Positions 44,982 to 58,353 are shown, counted from the stretch's first letter. The stretch is DNA of 64,000 nt from Alcanivorax sp. S71-1-4 (GCF_009846755.1 NZ_AQOR01000005.1:62001-126000), one strand, 5' to 3'. Notes: a model not told the origin generated them from the letters alone. Numbers and translations: made by a program.

Positions 44982-45866
44982 TCAGCCGGCCGTCTGGACC
45001 GCTGTTTGCGCCAGATGCGCCAGCAGCAGTTCGTTGATCCGCTGTGGCCGCTCCAGATGCAGGAAATGCCCCGCCCCGGAGACCTGCTCTACCTGCAGGC
45101 CGGCGGGGAAATCGCGGGCCTGCACGGCATGATCCAGCAGCCGTGGGCTCATGCAGCCATCCTTGCGGCCGAGCATCACCAGGGTCGGCACGGCAATCGG
45201 CCGCGCCATCCAGCCGCGTGCCTCGCGGTGCGCGGCGGTCCAGAACCGGGGCAGGTGACGGTACCAGTTCAGCGCACCACTGAGCGCACCGGGCTCGGCC
45301 AGTGCACGCTGTGCGTTGGCCAGGTAGTCACCGCCGTCCCAGTCCGGTGACCAGCGCTGCCAGAGCCACTCGACCCCGGCCAGCTCATTGCGGCGCAGCA
45401 CCCATTCCGGCACCAGCGGCAACTGGAAGAAATCCATGTAGGCCGACAACAGCAGTTGCTCCGGCACCCGCAGCACGGCCTGCGGCAGGCGTTTGAGCGG
45501 CGGCACCGCGAGCGTCGAGAGCGACAGGAACAACTCCGGTGAGCGAGCCGCCGCCAGATAGCCCACCGCTGCGCCCCAGTCGTGGCCCACCAGATGCACC
45601 GCGCCGCCCAGTTGATGGGCGAAGGCGCAGACGTCCTCGACGGCCGCACGCAGCGAATAATCCCCGTCCGGCGCCAGACAACCCGGCGCATAACCGCGCA
45701 GCGCCGGCGCCACCGCACAGTAACCGGCACCGGCCAGCGCTTCGAGCTGATGCACCCAGTTCAGATGACAATCGGGAAAACCATGCAGCAACAGCACGGG
45801 TTCCCCATCCCCCGCCATCAGCGCCGGGAAGCGCAGATCGCCGTTGACCAGTTCAACGTGTTTCAC
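44982..45866 (-). CDS. Alpha/beta hydrolase, epoxide-hydrolase-like
   Basis: 294 residues. HGFPD (28-32) is the oxyanion-hole motif and GHDWGA (95-100) carries an aspartate nucleophile (Asp97 by the same count, give or take one), as in epoxide hydrolases and haloalkane dehalogenases, not serine esterases. The acid is probably in LVMLGRKDGCMSP and the base in SGAGHFLHLERP. A cap domain lies at about 125-210. Epoxide hydrolysis is the best guess, but dehalogenation cannot be excluded. It overlaps the acylphosphatase gene by 4 bp and is last in the yihY-acylphosphatase-hydrolase run. Confidence 0.85.
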   Translation of the reverse strand: MKHVELVNGDLRFPALMAGDGEPVLLLHGFPDCHLNWVHQLEALAGAGYCAVAPALRGYAPGCLAPDGDYSLRAAVEDVCAFAHQLGGAVHLVGHDWGAAVGYLAAARSPELFLSLSTLAVPPLKRLPQAVLRVPEQLLLSAYMDFFQLPLVPEWVLRRNELAGVEWLWQRWSPDWDGGDYLANAQRALAEPGALSGALNWYRHLPRFWTAAHREARGWMARPIAVPTLVMLGRKDGCMSPRLLDHAVQARDFPAGLQVEQVSGAGHFLHLERPQRINELLLAHLAQTAVQTAG

Positions 45867-46138
45867 CGCCGGACCTCAAAGATATTGTTATCGGTTGTGT
45901 CATCGGGCAGCCGCTCGGTTTCCACCGTGTCCACCCGGGCCTCTGGCGGGCCATGGTGCAGCCAGTCAAGCATCTGCTGCAATGCCCTGTCGCCACCACG
46001 CAACTGCGCTTCGACACTGCCGTCCTCGCGGTTGCGGACCCAGCCAGTCAGGCCCAGCGCCTGCGCCTGCTGCTGCGTGCCGGCACGGAACCAGACACCC
46101 TGCACCCGGCCACGCACGCAAACACGCAGCGTCTTCAC
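45863..46138 (-). CDS. Acylphosphatase
   Basis: 91 residues, the standard size. RGRVQGVWFRAGT contains the phosphate-binding loop and catalytic Arg18; Asn36 in GWVRNREDGSVE is the second catalytic residue. It hydrolyses acyl phosphates such as 1,3-bisphosphoglycerate. It overlaps its neighbours by 4 bp on each side, so all three genes are coupled. Confidence 0.95.
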   Translation of the reverse strand: MKTLRVCVRGRVQGVWFRAGTQQQAQALGLTGWVRNREDGSVEAQLRGGDRALQQMLDWLHHGPPEARVDTVETERLPDDTTDNNIFEVRR

Positions 46139-47454
46139 GGCGAGACGTCCCTTGCCGGCGGTTCGGTAGCCACCTCCTCGCCGGGTGGCTGCGCCTCTCC
46201 CTCCCCGAACAGCGCCTCCAGCGACAGCGACAGCGGCGCCTGCATCCCCGCACGGGCCTCATGGCAGCGCTGTTGCAGCGCCGCTTCCCACGGCCGTCGC
46301 AACGGCGCGCTGACGCGCAACTGTTTTGCCGCCGGCCAGGGCACCATGTCGGTGAGTTCCCCCAGGGTCAGGGTACGCAGGTCGCGGGTCAGCACGTAGG
46401 CGCCGTCCTCGGTGCGCCGCACCAGCCCGAGATCAAACAGCAGGTTGCGGAATTCGTCCCAGCGCGCGCCACCCCCGGCCAGCATGGTGCGGCGCATCAG
46501 TGCCGGCTTGAGCACGGCGCCGTGCTGCTGCTTGCGCCACAGCACCTCAAGCACCCGCAACAACGCCTGCAGGCGCGGCACGTCACGGCGATGTTCGTTG
46601 AAGATCACCAGCGTGCGCACCAGCTCGGCACCGGCCAGCACGATCACCCAGGAAATGAACAGCCACAACAGGAACAGCGGCACGGCGGCAAAGGCACCGT
46701 AGACCACCTCGTAATTCGGCGAGAAGCGGACAAACAGCACGAAGCCGCTCTTCGCCAGCTCAAACATCACGGCCGCGACAAAGCCGCCGATCAGCCCCTG
46801 ACGGATCGGCACATGACAGTTCGGCACCACCACGTACAACAGCGTCAGCAGCCCGGTCGTAAAGAGCACCGGCAACAGTGACAGCCACAACCGCGCACCG
46901 CCAAAAAAGGCCACCGTGTCGGTGACCAGCGACACCGACGCCAGGTACGAGCTGATGCCCAGCCCGGCGCCCAGCAACAGTGGCCCGAGTGTCAGAACGG
47001 CCCAGTACATCATCAGGCTCACCAACCCCTTGCGCGGCACCGCCACTTTCCAGATCCGGTTCATGGTCTGTTCGATGGTGCGCAGCAGCAGCACCGCCGT
47101 AATGATCAGCACCACGCCGCCGATCAGCGTCAGGTTGGTGGTCTGGCGGGAAAATTCACTGAGATAATCCTGCACCTGGGTCCCGGCCGAGGGCACGAAA
47201 TACTCCAGCAGCCAGTTCTGGAAGGTGCCACCGCGTTCTTTCAGTGCCGGCACCATGGCGAGCACGGCATAGGTCACCGTCATCACCGGCACAATGGCGA
47301 ACAGGGTGGTGTAGGTGAGTGCCGCCGCACTTTCGCGGCACCCGTCTTCCTTGAACTGGCGCGTGAGCAGCACCATGAAATCGCGCACAGTGCCACCGGC
47401 GTGTCGCACATGTTGCCGGGCGATATGCCAGGTTGTTGAATCCATACCATTCAT
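46135..47454 (-). CDS. YihY/UPF0761 family inner-membrane protein
   Basis: 439 residues with six membrane segments in the first 290 (for example LTLIGGVVLIITAVLLLRTI). ALTYTTLFAIVPVMTVTYAVL, followed after some distance by NRIWKVAVPRKG, is the family signature. The protein was once mislabelled ribonuclease BN; its true role is unknown. The cytoplasmic C-terminus (about 150 residues) is long and ends in an acidic/Pro-rich tail. It is divergent from arsC (119 bp). In Pseudomonas aeruginosa yihY, arsC-like, wrbA and DUF2069 genes are also clustered. Confidence 0.9.
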   Translation of the reverse strand: MNGMDSTTWHIARQHVRHAGGTVRDFMVLLTRQFKEDGCRESAAALTYTTLFAIVPVMTVTYAVLAMVPALKERGGTFQNWLLEYFVPSAGTQVQDYLSEFSRQTTNLTLIGGVVLIITAVLLLRTIEQTMNRIWKVAVPRKGLVSLMMYWAVLTLGPLLLGAGLGISSYLASVSLVTDTVAFFGGARLWLSLLPVLFTTGLLTLLYVVVPNCHVPIRQGLIGGFVAAVMFELAKSGFVLFVRFSPNYEVVYGAFAAVPLFLLWLFISWVIVLAGAELVRTLVIFNEHRRDVPRLQALLRVLEVLWRKQQHGAVLKPALMRRTMLAGGGARWDEFRNLLFDLGLVRRTEDGAYVLTRDLRTLTLGELTDMVPWPAAKQLRVSAPLRRPWEAALQQRCHEARAGMQAPLSLSLEALFGEGEAQPPGEEVATEPPARDVSP

Positions 47455-47573
47455 CTGTGTCTATCCCTGCCATCGGCGTGCGGTCTGAGCGCCGGTCGAC
47501 GGATTCAGCCGCGACATGGCGCAAGCGTGTCGACTAGAATGTCCCGTCCCATACCGGAACGCATGATCAGACT

Positions 47574-48914
<1,341 letters not shown>

Positions 48915-48924
48915 GCCTGCGCGG

Positions 48925-49599
48925 ATGATCGATGACCAGCATCACATCACCACCCCGGAAGGGGTGCCGCTGACGCTGGACCTGGCCGGCCCCGTACCCC
49001 GCGCCCTGGCCTATTTCACCGATCTCGCCATCCGCATCGTCGTCTACATCATTGCCGCAGTGCTGTTCGGCCTGCTCGGCGGGCTTGGCAACGGGCTGAT
49101 GCTGATCCTGATTTTCCTGCTGGAATGGTTCTACCCGGTGTGGTTCGAAGTCATGCGCCACGGCCAGACGCCGGGCAAGAAATCCTTCGGCATGGCGGTG
49201 GTGCGCGAAGACGGCACGCCGGTGGATTTCAGCGCCAGCCTGGTGCGCAATCTGCTGCGCACCGCCGACCAGTTTCCGCTGCTGTACCTGACCGGCTTCG
49301 TCACCATGCTGCTGGACAGCCGCTTCCGCCGTCTCGGTGATCTGGCCGCCGGCACGCTGGTGGTCTACAGCCGCACTGTCCCCGCACGCCGCGCCGGGCA
49401 GCCGGCCCACACGCTGCCACCGGACTGGGTCACCAGCATCCAGGACCGGCAACTGCTGCTGACCTTCCTCGAGCGCAGCCCGGGCCTGTCCCCCGCCCGC
49501 CGGGGCGAACTGGCCCGGCTGGCCTTCCCGGAGCTGACGCCGGAGGACGCCGAAGACCGCCTGCGGCGCACGGCGCTGCATGTGCAGGGAGGCAACTGA
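48925..49599 (+). CDS. RDD-family membrane protein
   Basis: 224 residues. An RDD domain (about 18-150) carries VPRALAYFTDLAIRIVVYII with Arg and Asp in place, HGQTPGKKSFGMAVVREDG and a second DSRFRRLGDLAAGTLVVYSR. Three membrane segments are present. The C-terminal 70 residues are soluble (LLTFLERSPGLSPARRGELA). RDD proteins are associated with transport or stress but have no fixed function. It begins the six-gene run ending at the DUF58 gene and shares one base with the next gene. Confidence 0.88.
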   Translation: MIDDQHHITTPEGVPLTLDLAGPVPRALAYFTDLAIRIVVYIIAAVLFGLLGGLGNGLMLILIFLLEWFYPVWFEVMRHGQTPGKKSFGMAVVREDGTPVDFSASLVRNLLRTADQFPLLYLTGFVTMLLDSRFRRLGDLAAGTLVVYSRTVPARRAGQPAHTLPPDWVTSIQDRQLLLTFLERSPGLSPARRGELARLAFPELTPEDAEDRLRRTALHVQGGN

Positions 49600-50576
49600 T
49601 GCGCCAGCAACAGTTCGAGACCCGTTACGCCAGCCTCTGGCAACAGATCGAGCAGACACTCGCGCGGCTGGAAAAACCGGGCGAGCGCCACGCCACGCCA
49701 CCGGCGCTGACCGCCGCCGAATTCCCTGCCGCCTACCGCCGCCTGTGCCACCACCTGGCGTTGGCGCGCCAGCGCGGCTACAGCCTGGACCTGGTGGACC
49801 AGCTCAACGCGCTGGTGCTGCGTGGCCATCGCCAGCTCTACCAGTACCGTCCGCCACTGCTGCCCCGGCTGCTGTATTTCGTGCGTGAAGGGTTCCCCCG
49901 GGCCGTGCGGGCGCAGTGGCGCTGGCACCTGGCCAGTGCGCTGGCCTTTGTGTTGTCGCTCGCGTTCGCCTGGATACTGGTGGCAACGCAGCCGGACATG
50001 GCCTACAGCGTGCTCGGCGAGAGCATGACGCTGTCGCTGGAGGACATGTACGGTGACAGCACGCTCAGTGATGGCCGCGACAGCGGCGATGACCTGACCA
50101 TGTTCGGCTACTACATCTACAACAACATCGGCATCGCTTTCCGTACCTTTGCCGGCGGGCTGGCGTTCGGCATCGGCGCGCTGTTTGTGATGGTGTTCAA
50201 CGGCGGCTTTTTCGGCGCCGCCGCCGGCCACATCGTGCACATTGGCGCCAGCGACAACTTCTTCACCTTTGTCGTCGCCCACGGCGCACCGGAGCTGACC
50301 GCCATCGTGCTGGCCGGCGGCGCCGGGCTGAAACTCGGCGTGGCCGTGCTCGCCCCGGGCCCGGTGTCCAGGCTGGCTGCGTTACGCCACGCCGCACGCG
50401 CCACCGTACCGGTCATGTACGGGGTATTTTTCATGCTGTTGCTGGCGGCGTTTATCGAGGCGTTCTGGTCACCCCGTGATCTGCCCGCCACCGTGAAGTA
50501 CACCGTCGGCGGCCTGAGCTGGGCGCTGGTGGCGCTGTACCTGTTCGCCGGTGGCCGGCGCAGGGAGCCCCGGTGA
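49599..50576 (+). CDS. Stage II sporulation protein M (SpoIIM)-like membrane protein
   Basis: 325 residues. The first 100 are soluble and helical; then come about six membrane segments, including LASALAFVLSLAFAWILVAT and IAFRTFAGGLAFGIGALFVM. FFGAAAGHIVHIGASDNFF and APELTAIVLAGGAGLKLG are the SpoIIM/DUF95 signature, in which GHGxxE-like residues are conserved. In non-sporulating bacteria it always travels with RDD, MoxR and DUF58 genes. It may be a membrane channel or assembly factor. It overlaps the DUF4129 gene by 4 bp. Confidence 0.88.
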   Translation: MRQQQFETRYASLWQQIEQTLARLEKPGERHATPPALTAAEFPAAYRRLCHHLALARQRGYSLDLVDQLNALVLRGHRQLYQYRPPLLPRLLYFVREGFPRAVRAQWRWHLASALAFVLSLAFAWILVATQPDMAYSVLGESMTLSLEDMYGDSTLSDGRDSGDDLTMFGYYIYNNIGIAFRTFAGGLAFGIGALFVMVFNGGFFGAAAGHIVHIGASDNFFTFVVAHGAPELTAIVLAGGAGLKLGVAVLAPGPVSRLAALRHAARATVPVMYGVFFMLLLAAFIEAFWSPRDLPATVKYTVGGLSWALVALYLFAGGRRREPR

Positions 50577-52048
50577 GCAACGATCATCAGGCGCGCATCG
50601 CGCCACGCACGCCCTGGCAGGCGATCGACCTCGGCACGCGCCTGTACCGTCAGTGGTGGCGCCCCCTGACACTGCTCTGGCTGCTCACAACACTGCCCGT
50701 GGCCGTCGTACTGTGGGCCTGGGCCGGGCCGGAAAGCCTGTTGGCACCGCTGCTGTTCTGGTGGCTCAAGCCACTGTGGGAGCGCCCCCTGCTGGAATAC
50801 TGCGCGCGCGCGCTGTTCGGCGAACACACGCCGGTCCTGACGCTGCTGCGGCAGTTTCCCCGCTACGGCCTGTCTTACCTGTTCGACCAGCTCACCTGGC
50901 GTCGGCTGAGCCCGTCGCGGAGTTATTTCGCACCGGTCTTCCAGCTCGAAAAAGGCGACCGCAAACAGGTGCGCACGCGCCTGCGTGCCCTGCAAATGCC
51001 GCCCACCAGCCACAGCGGCACCCTGACGCTGCTGGTGCTGCACCTGGAACAGGGCCTGATGATCAGCCTGATGATGTTGGCCTGGGTGCTGGTGCCCTGG
51101 GACCTTCATCTGGACCTGCAATACTGGCTGGCGGACCACATCGCGCAATACGGCCGGGCGCTGCTGGTGTGCTGGTACCTGGCCATGGTGCTGATGGAGC
51201 CACTGTACGTGTGCTGCGGTTTCGCGCTGTATCTGAACAAGCGCACCTGGCTGGAAGGCTGGGACCTGGAACCGGGCCTGCGCCGCATCGGCGCGCAGCG
51301 CCGCCCCGGCGTCACCGCCCTGCTGCTGGCTGCCCTCTTGCTACCGGCCTTCGCGCCGCCCCCGGCACAAGCCGATACCGCGACCCCGGCCCGCGAGCAG
51401 GCCATCGAGATCATCGCCGACGACGACTTCATGCCGATGCGGCTGGAGAAAGGCTGGCGCCAGCGCGACGAATACCACAACGACCTGCTCGACCGCGCCA
51501 TCCGCTGGCTGCTCAACCAGGAGTTCGACGACAACGAACCCGCCCGCACCGACCTGTCCCTGGGCTGGCTCAATGACCTGCTGCGCATTCTCGCCTGGGG
51601 CGTCCTGATTGCGGCGCTGTGCTGGTTACTCTGGAGCCAGCGGCATCGCCTGGGCCTGCCCATGACCGACCCGGCGCCGCGCCGCACTGCCCCCACGGTG
51701 CGCGGCATGTCGATCGCCCGCGAGAGCCTGCCGGACGACCCGGAACAGGCGATCCGCGCCGCCCTGGCCGAGGGCGACCTCCGCCTGGCGCTGAGCCTGC
51801 TGTACCGCATCACCTTGTCGGAACTGCACCAGCGGCACGGCCTGCGCATCGCCCGCGGGGCCACCGAGGGCGAGGTGCTGCGCCAGCTTCAGCAGCGCCA
51901 GCCGTCCGATCCGCTGACCGGGTTTCTGGGCCGGCTGACGCCGGTCTGGGTGGCGCTGGCCTGGGGCCACCGCCCGGCCGCCCCCGAACAGGTCAGCCAG
52001 TTGCTGGACGACTGGCGCGCCAGCCTCGCAACGGAGAGCACGGCATGA
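50573..52048 (+). CDS. DUF4129-type membrane protein
   Basis: 491 residues starting at GTG inside the previous stop codon. Several hydrophobic segments lie at about 30-60, 165-195 and 235-260; then a soluble part precedes a further membrane segment near 325-345 (ILAWGVLIAALCWLLW). The C-terminus (ALAEGDLRLALSLLYRITLS, with LTGFLGRLTPVWVALAWGHR) is the DUF4129 domain, seen in transglutaminase-linked and MoxR-linked operons. Function unknown; probably part of a membrane complex with its neighbours. Confidence 0.8.
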   Translation: MSNDHQARIAPRTPWQAIDLGTRLYRQWWRPLTLLWLLTTLPVAVVLWAWAGPESLLAPLLFWWLKPLWERPLLEYCARALFGEHTPVLTLLRQFPRYGLSYLFDQLTWRRLSPSRSYFAPVFQLEKGDRKQVRTRLRALQMPPTSHSGTLTLLVLHLEQGLMISLMMLAWVLVPWDLHLDLQYWLADHIAQYGRALLVCWYLAMVLMEPLYVCCGFALYLNKRTWLEGWDLEPGLRRIGAQRRPGVTALLLAALLLPAFAPPPAQADTATPAREQAIEIIADDDFMPMRLEKGWRQRDEYHNDLLDRAIRWLLNQEFDDNEPARTDLSLGWLNDLLRILAWGVLIAALCWLLWSQRHRLGLPMTDPAPRRTAPTVRGMSIARESLPDDPEQAIRAALAEGDLRLALSLLYRITLSELHQRHGLRIARGATEGEVLRQLQQRQPSDPLTGFLGRLTPVWVALAWGHRPAAPEQVSQLLDDWRASLATESTA

Positions 52049-53468
52049 TCTGGCGTGTTGTGATCATCCTGCTGCTGGTCGGCGCCGCAGCGCTGGGCCT
52101 GAGCCGCTGCGAACGGCGCGCCTTCGTGGTGCATGAGCCGCCCGCCGCCGAGGCGCGCCGCAACCCGTTGCTGGCGGCCGGCCGGCTGCTGGAAGCCCGG
52201 GGCTTCACGGTGCGCCACCTCACCGGGAGCCCGTCGCTGTTTCCGCTGCCGCCCACTGACGTGCTGCTGATACTGGACGAGCGCCGCGCCGGCCTGAACC
52301 CGGCGCGCATCCGCGCCCTGTATGAATGGGTCGACGCCGGCGGCGATCTGATCGCGGTGGCGCCGACCCTGAACGACATCGACGCCGAACACGAGGCCGA
52401 CGACGCCCGCTGGTTGCGGCTGGACCCCCTGCTCTACCCGCTCGGCGTCACCGCGCACATCAACGAGCAGGCCCTGCACGCCGGCGAGGATCGCCCCTTC
52501 GCCGACATGCTCGACGGCGCCGGCGACCTGTACAGCCGCCTGTGCCTGGCCGCCGCAGACACGCACATGGAAGAGGACTGTCTGCGCAGCCTGTGCGACA
52601 ACCCGCAGCCACCGCACGACACCCGGCTGTATCTGGAAGACGGCACCCGGCCCCGCTTCGCAGCGTTCGATGTGCACGCCACGCTCTGGCACGATGCCCT
52701 GTACGCCCCGCAATACGGCGAGGCGCAGTACACCGCTGCCGACGGCCCGCGCAAAAGTGTCGAATGGCCGGACGGCCCACCCCCTGCGAAGCAGCCCACC
52801 ACCACCGCCGGGCCGGACACCGCAAAAAGTGACGACCTGGTGGGCATGGCTGCCCACTTCGCCCCCACCTTCAGCGGCAACGCCGACAGCGATATCGGCA
52901 CCCAGATCATCCAGATCACCCTCGGCGAGGGCCGCGTGCTGGCCCTGTCCGATCTCGGCCCCTGGCACAACACGCAACTGCATTATCTGGATCACGCCTG
53001 GCTGCTGACGCATTTCGCCCAGGATCACCGTGCTGTCTGGTTCGTGCGCGGCGTTGACGCCGACCGGCTGCCGGCCTGGCTGTGGCGTCATGCCGCGCCC
53101 CTGCTGATCGCGCTGCTGGTGCTGGTGACGCTGCTGATCTGGCGGCAACTGCCACGACGCGGCGCGCTGCTCGACGACGACAGCGCCACAGCCGGCGACT
53201 TTCTCGATCACCTGCTCGCCAGCGGCCGACTGTTATGGCGCCACGGCGAACGGGACGCCCTGCTGGCCGGCCTGCGCGAACAGGTGCGCAGCCGGCTGGC
53301 GCGGCACCCGGAAGCACGGGGGGCCGACGCGGACCGACAAATCGCCGTGGCCGCCCGGCTCTCCGGCCTGCCGGCCAGTGATATCCGCAGCGCCCTGGAC
53401 AACACCCCCCAGGACGCCGACGACCTGTTGCAACAGGTCGGCACCCTGCAACAACTCAGGAGAAACCT

Positions 53469-53472
<4 letters not shown>
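52045..53472 (+). CDS. DUF4350-domain membrane protein
   Basis: 475 residues from the ATG at 52045, which overlaps the previous stop (ATGA). A single N-terminal membrane segment (VVIILLLVGAAALGLSR) leads to a DUF4350 domain with NPLLAAGRLLEARGFTVRHL and LFPLPPTDVLLILDERRAGL, a glutamine amidotransferase-like fold without obvious catalytic residues. A second membrane segment lies near residues 350-368 (APLLIALLVLVTLLIWRQL). The rest is cytoplasmic. It stands between DUF4129 and MoxR genes. Confidence 0.82.
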
Positions 53473-54448
<976 letters not shown>

Positions 54449-54452
<4 letters not shown>

Positions 54453-55780
54453 TGATCCCCACCCGGCGCCTGCAGACGGCCGTGGCCCTGTGGAGCGGGC
54501 TGGCATTGCTGATGGCGTTTTCGCCACTTGTCAGCAGCCAGCTACCGCGCCTGCTGTGGTGGCTGTGGCTCGGCGCCGGGGCACTGCTCGGCACCCTGGC
54601 ACTGCTGGACCTGGCCCTGGCCCGGCCCCGCACCCCGCCGCAGGCCGAGCGCCAGCTCCCCGCTGCCTTCGCCGCCGGCCTGCCCGGCACCGTGCGGGTA
54701 AGAATACGCTCGGCCACCCTGCCAGCGGGCAGCCTGCTGGCCGACCAGCATCCCGGCGACGACGCCCACACCGGGCTGCCGTTGAGTCTGGCGCCGGCGA
54801 CGGAAGAAGACACCCTGGTGGAATATCCCTACCGCCCGGCACGCCGGGGCGTGGCCCGCTTTGGCGCCATCCGGCTGTGGTGCCCCAGCCCGCTGGGCCT
54901 GTGGCAACGGCGTCATGACCTGCCCGCCGCCAGCGCCATCCCGGTGTACCCGGATTTCTCCTGGCTGCAGGGCGAAGGTCTTGCGGATACGCCACAGACG
55001 CAACGCCAGCAGGGCCGCCACCTGCGGCGCAACGCCGGCGACGGACAGGAGTTTCACCAACTGCGTGACTACCGGCCGGGCGATACCCTGCGGCAGGTCG
55101 ACTGGCGCGCCACCGCCCGTCGCGGCAGCCTGATCAGCCGCGAATACCGCGACGAACAGAACCGCCATCTAATCCTGCTGCTCGACGGCGGCCAGCGGCT
55201 GGCCACCGCCGTCGGCCCCCGCACGGTATTTGATCACGCGCTCGACGCCTCGTTGTTGCTGGCCTCCAGCGCGCTGGACCAGGGCGACCGGCCCGGCCTG
55301 ATGCTGTTTTCCGGCCAGCAGCCCCTGTGGGTCCCGCCGTTGCGCAACCGCAGCGGCCTGCACCTGCTGCTGAATCAGGTCTACCCGCTGCACCCCGGCG
55401 AGTTGACCAGCGACTACAGCAGTGCCGCCGGCGATCTGCTGCTGCGCTGGCGTCGGCAGGCCCTGGTGGTCCTGATCACACGCCTGCAACCGGACGACAG
55501 CGACGATCTGCTGCATGCCATTCGCCTGCTGCGCGGCCGCAGCCGCATCCTGATCGGCGACATGCAGTTGCCGGACCAGCAGGCGCTGGCCCGCGCCGAC
55601 GTCGGCGATGTGGACCAGGCCCTGCGCATCGCCGCCGATGCCCGGTTCCAGCAGGAGCGCCAGGCGCTGTACGCACGTCTGCGCCACGCCGGCGTGATGG
55701 TGACCGACGGCACCCCGCAGACGCTTCCCGGCCGCCTCAACCGTCTCTACCTGAGCCTGCGCCGCGCCGGCCGCCTGTAG
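54449..55780 (+). CDS. DUF58 (vWA-like) protein
   Basis: 443 residues from the ATG at 54449 within the moxR stop. Two N-terminal membrane segments are followed by VEYPYRPARRGVARFGAIRL and then the DUF58 core REYRDEQNRHLILLLDGG preceded by YRPGDTLRQVDWRATARRG. The LLLDGGQR segment is the degenerate metal-site-like motif of the vWA fold. It is thought to be the substrate or effector of MoxR. It ends the six-gene operon. An AT-rich patch (55802-55840) follows before the mrp operon. Confidence 0.9.
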
Positions 55781-56049
55781 CCGGCCCCGCCCTCGGCGCT
55801 CAGAAAAACATCAATATTTTCTAGTACTTATATATAGGTAGTGGTCAGCGGGTGATTTGCCAAGCCGCGCTGAACACGGGTAGCATCCGTCCACTGGTGA
55901 CACAGATCACGCTGTCATCAGGCCGGTTCTGGCGCTTCCTTTTTTTGCCAGGTCAGCCGTTCAAACAATGACTGTCACTGCATGAATCAGGCGCGCCGGC
56001 GCCCCGGGTGATCCCCGCACCGACCGGCAGCGCCCCGGAACTGGACCCT

Positions 56050-58353
56050 ATGCTGCTTGCTGTTCTGTCAGGTTTCCTGATTGCCGCGCTGGCGCCGGCC
56101 CTGTATCGGCTGACGCCGCGCTTTGCCGCGCCGCTGCTGGCCCTGCTGCCAGCCGCTCTGTTCATCTGGTTTGCCCAGTTGCTGCCACAGATCAGCGCCG
56201 GCGGCAGCCTGCGCATCAGCCACGCGTGGATCCCCGGCCTGTCCATCAACCTCAGCTTTCTGGTCGACGGCCTGTCACTGCTGTTCGCGTTGCTGATCAG
56301 CGGCATCGGCACCTTCATCATCCTGTTCGCCGGCCGCTATCTCGGCGGCCACCGCGACCTGCCGCGCCTGATGGTGCTGCTGCTGTGCTTTATGGCGGCG
56401 ATGCTCGGGCTGGTGCTCTCGGACAACCTGATCAGCCTGTTCGTGTTCTGGGAACTGACCAGCATCACCTCCTACCTGCTGATCGGCTTCAACCACGAAG
56501 ACGCCAAAGCCCGCGCGGCGGCGCTGCAGGGCCTGTTCGTCACCGTCGGCGGCGGGCTGGCACTGATGACCGGGCTGATCATGCTCGGGCTCATTGGCGG
56601 CAGCTTCGAATTGTCCGAACTGCTCGATCAGCGCGACGCCCTGCAGGCGCACCCGCTGTTCGTGCCGATGCTGCTGTTGATCCTGGCCGGCGCCTTCACC
56701 AAATCGGCCCAGTTCCCGTTCCATTTCTGGTTGCCGAACGCGATGGCCGCACCCACACCGGTGTCCGCCTACCTGCACTCGGCCACCATGGTGAAAGCCG
56801 GCGTGTACCTGCTGGCACGGCTGCAACCGGCCCTCGGCGACAACAGCCTGTGGCTGACGCTGCTCGGGCTCACTGGCGCCGTCACCATGCTGCTGGGCAT
56901 CTACCTGGCCTCGCGGTCCACCGGCATCAAGCAGCTGCTGGCCTATTCCACCGTGATGGCGCTGGGCACGCTGACCATGCTGATCGGCCTCGGCACCGAC
57001 AAGGCACTGGCCGCGATGATCGCTTTCCTGGTCGCGCACTCGCTGTACAAAGGCGCCCTGTTCATGATCGCCGGCGTGCTCGACTACAGCACCGGCAGCA
57101 AGGATTTTCTCACCGTGCGCGGCATGGCGCGGCGTATGCCGATTACCACGCTCACGGCCATCCTGGCGGCGCTGTCGCTGGCCGGCGTACTCCCGCTGTT
57201 CGGGTTTATCGCCAAGGAAATGATGCTCGAATCCGTACTGCACGCGCCGCGGCTGGCGAAGGTGCTGACCGTGTTCGCGTTCCTGGCGGCCACGCTCGGT
57301 GTCACCGCCGCGCTGGTGATCGGCGTGCGTCCCTGGTTTGGCGCGCCATTGCCGACGCAAAAGCCGTTCCGGCAGGCGCCTGCCGCGCTGCTCGCCGGGC
57401 CGGTGGTGCTGACGCTGCTGAGCCTGATGTTCGGTCTGTTCCCGGCCTGGCCGGAGGCCACCCTGCTGGCCGCGGCGGCCAGCGCCAGCGCCGGCCATGC
57501 GGTGACGCCGGGCATGGCGCTCTGGCACGGGGTCAATACGCCGCTGCTGATGAGCCTGGGCGCGCTGGTGCTGGGCGCCTTGCTGTTCGCCCGCTGGGCC
57601 AGTTGGCGGCGCCTGACGCAGGCGACCGAAACCCTGGCCCTGCGCGTCGGCCCCGAACGGCTTTACGTGGTGCTGATGGACGGCCTGGTGCGTTTTTCGG
57701 CCTGGCAGACACGCGTGCTGCAAAATGGTTACCTGCGCTACTACCTGATCACCACGCTGATGACGATGACGGCCCTGGTGTGGACAGCCGCCGGCCTCAA
57801 CCACGGCAGTTTCACTTTTCATCTCACGCTCAGCGATATCGCGCCGCACGAATTCGTCATCGCCGGCACACTGGCCGCCGCAGCCATTGCGGCAGCGCTG
57901 ACCAGCGAACGGCTCGGCGCCGTTGCCGCGCTCGGTGCCATCGGTTTTACCGTGGCGCTCACCTATGTGCTGTTCAGCGCGCCAGACCTGGGCATCACCC
58001 AGGTGCTGGTGGAAACGCTGACGGTGATCCTGCTGGTGCTGGTGCTGTTCCGCCTGCCCGGTTTCCTGACACTCTCATCACGGCCGGTACGGCTGTTCGA
58101 TGCCCTGGTCGGCCTGATCGTCGGCGGCACCTTTACCGTGCTGCTGCTGGCCGTCACCGCCACCCGCTACTACCACAGCATTTCCAGTTACTTCATCGAG
58201 CACAGTGTCCCGGACGGCTTTGGCCGCAACATCGTCAACGTGATCCTGGTGGATTTCCGGGCGCTGGACACGCTCGGTGAAATCGCCGTGCTGGCGCTGG
58301 CCGCCATCGGCGTGTTTGCCATGATCAAACTGCGCGCGGAGGACCACAGATGA
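56050..58353 (+). CDS. mrpA: Mrp/Mnh Na+/H+ antiporter subunit A
   Basis: 767 residues from ATG 56050; a GTG 14 codons earlier (56008) is less likely. About 20 membrane segments. The NuoL-like antiporter core has [20 protein letters not shown] (proton-path Glu) and [20 protein letters not shown] followed by [14 protein letters not shown]. The C-terminal part ([20 protein letters not shown]) is the MrpB-like DUF4040 extension. It is the largest subunit of the seven-protein Mrp complex that exports Na+ in exchange for H+, important in saline or alkaline habitats. Confidence 0.95.
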   Translation: MLLAVLSGFLIAALAPALYRLTPRFAAPLLALLPAALFIWFAQLLPQISAGGSLRISHAWIPGLSINLSFLVDGLSLLFALLISGIGTFIILFAGRYLGGHRDLPRLMVLLLCFMAAMLGLVLSDNLISLFVFWELTSITSYLLIGFNHEDAKARAAALQGLFVTVGGGLALMTGLIMLGLIGGSFELSELLDQRDALQAHPLFVPMLLLILAGAFTKSAQFPFHFWLPNAMAAPTPVSAYLHSATMVKAGVYLLARLQPALGDNSLWLTLLGLTGAVTMLLGIYLASRSTGIKQLLAYSTVMALGTLTMLIGLGTDKALAAMIAFLVAHSLYKGALFMIAGVLDYSTGSKDFLTVRGMARRMPITTLTAILAALSLAGVLPLFGFIAKEMMLESVLHAPRLAKVLTVFAFLAATLGVTAALVIGVRPWFGAPLPTQKPFRQAPAALLAGPVVLTLLSLMFGLFPAWPEATLLAAAASASAGHAVTPGMALWHGVNTPLLMSLGALVLGALLFARWASWRRLTQATETLALRVGPERLYVVLMDGLVRFSAWQTRVLQNGYLRYYLITTLMTMTALVWTAAGLNHGSFTFHLTLSDIAPHEFVIAGTLAAAAIAAALTSERLGAVAALGAIGFTVALTYVLFSAPDLGITQVLVETLTVILLVLVLFRLPGFLTLSSRPVRLFDALVGLIVGGTFTVLLLAVTATRYYHSISSYFIEHSVPDGFGRNIVNVILVDFRALDTLGEIAVLALAAIGVFAMIKLRAEDHR

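Noticed and set aside
46135-47454. Ribonuclease BN annotation for the YihY protein
   Set aside because: The sequence is a polytopic membrane protein of the UPF0761 family; the RNase BN name belongs to a different protein and was a historical misassignment.
56275-57849. 524-codon antisense frame within mrpA
   Set aside because: Gln/His/Arg-rich antisense sequence without domains, opposite a certain gene.
56226-58280. 684-codon open frame on the same strand as mrpA
   Set aside because: It is the +1-type shadow of mrpA, rich in Arg/Ala/Pro/Gly with no membrane segments; mrpA matches its family over the full length.
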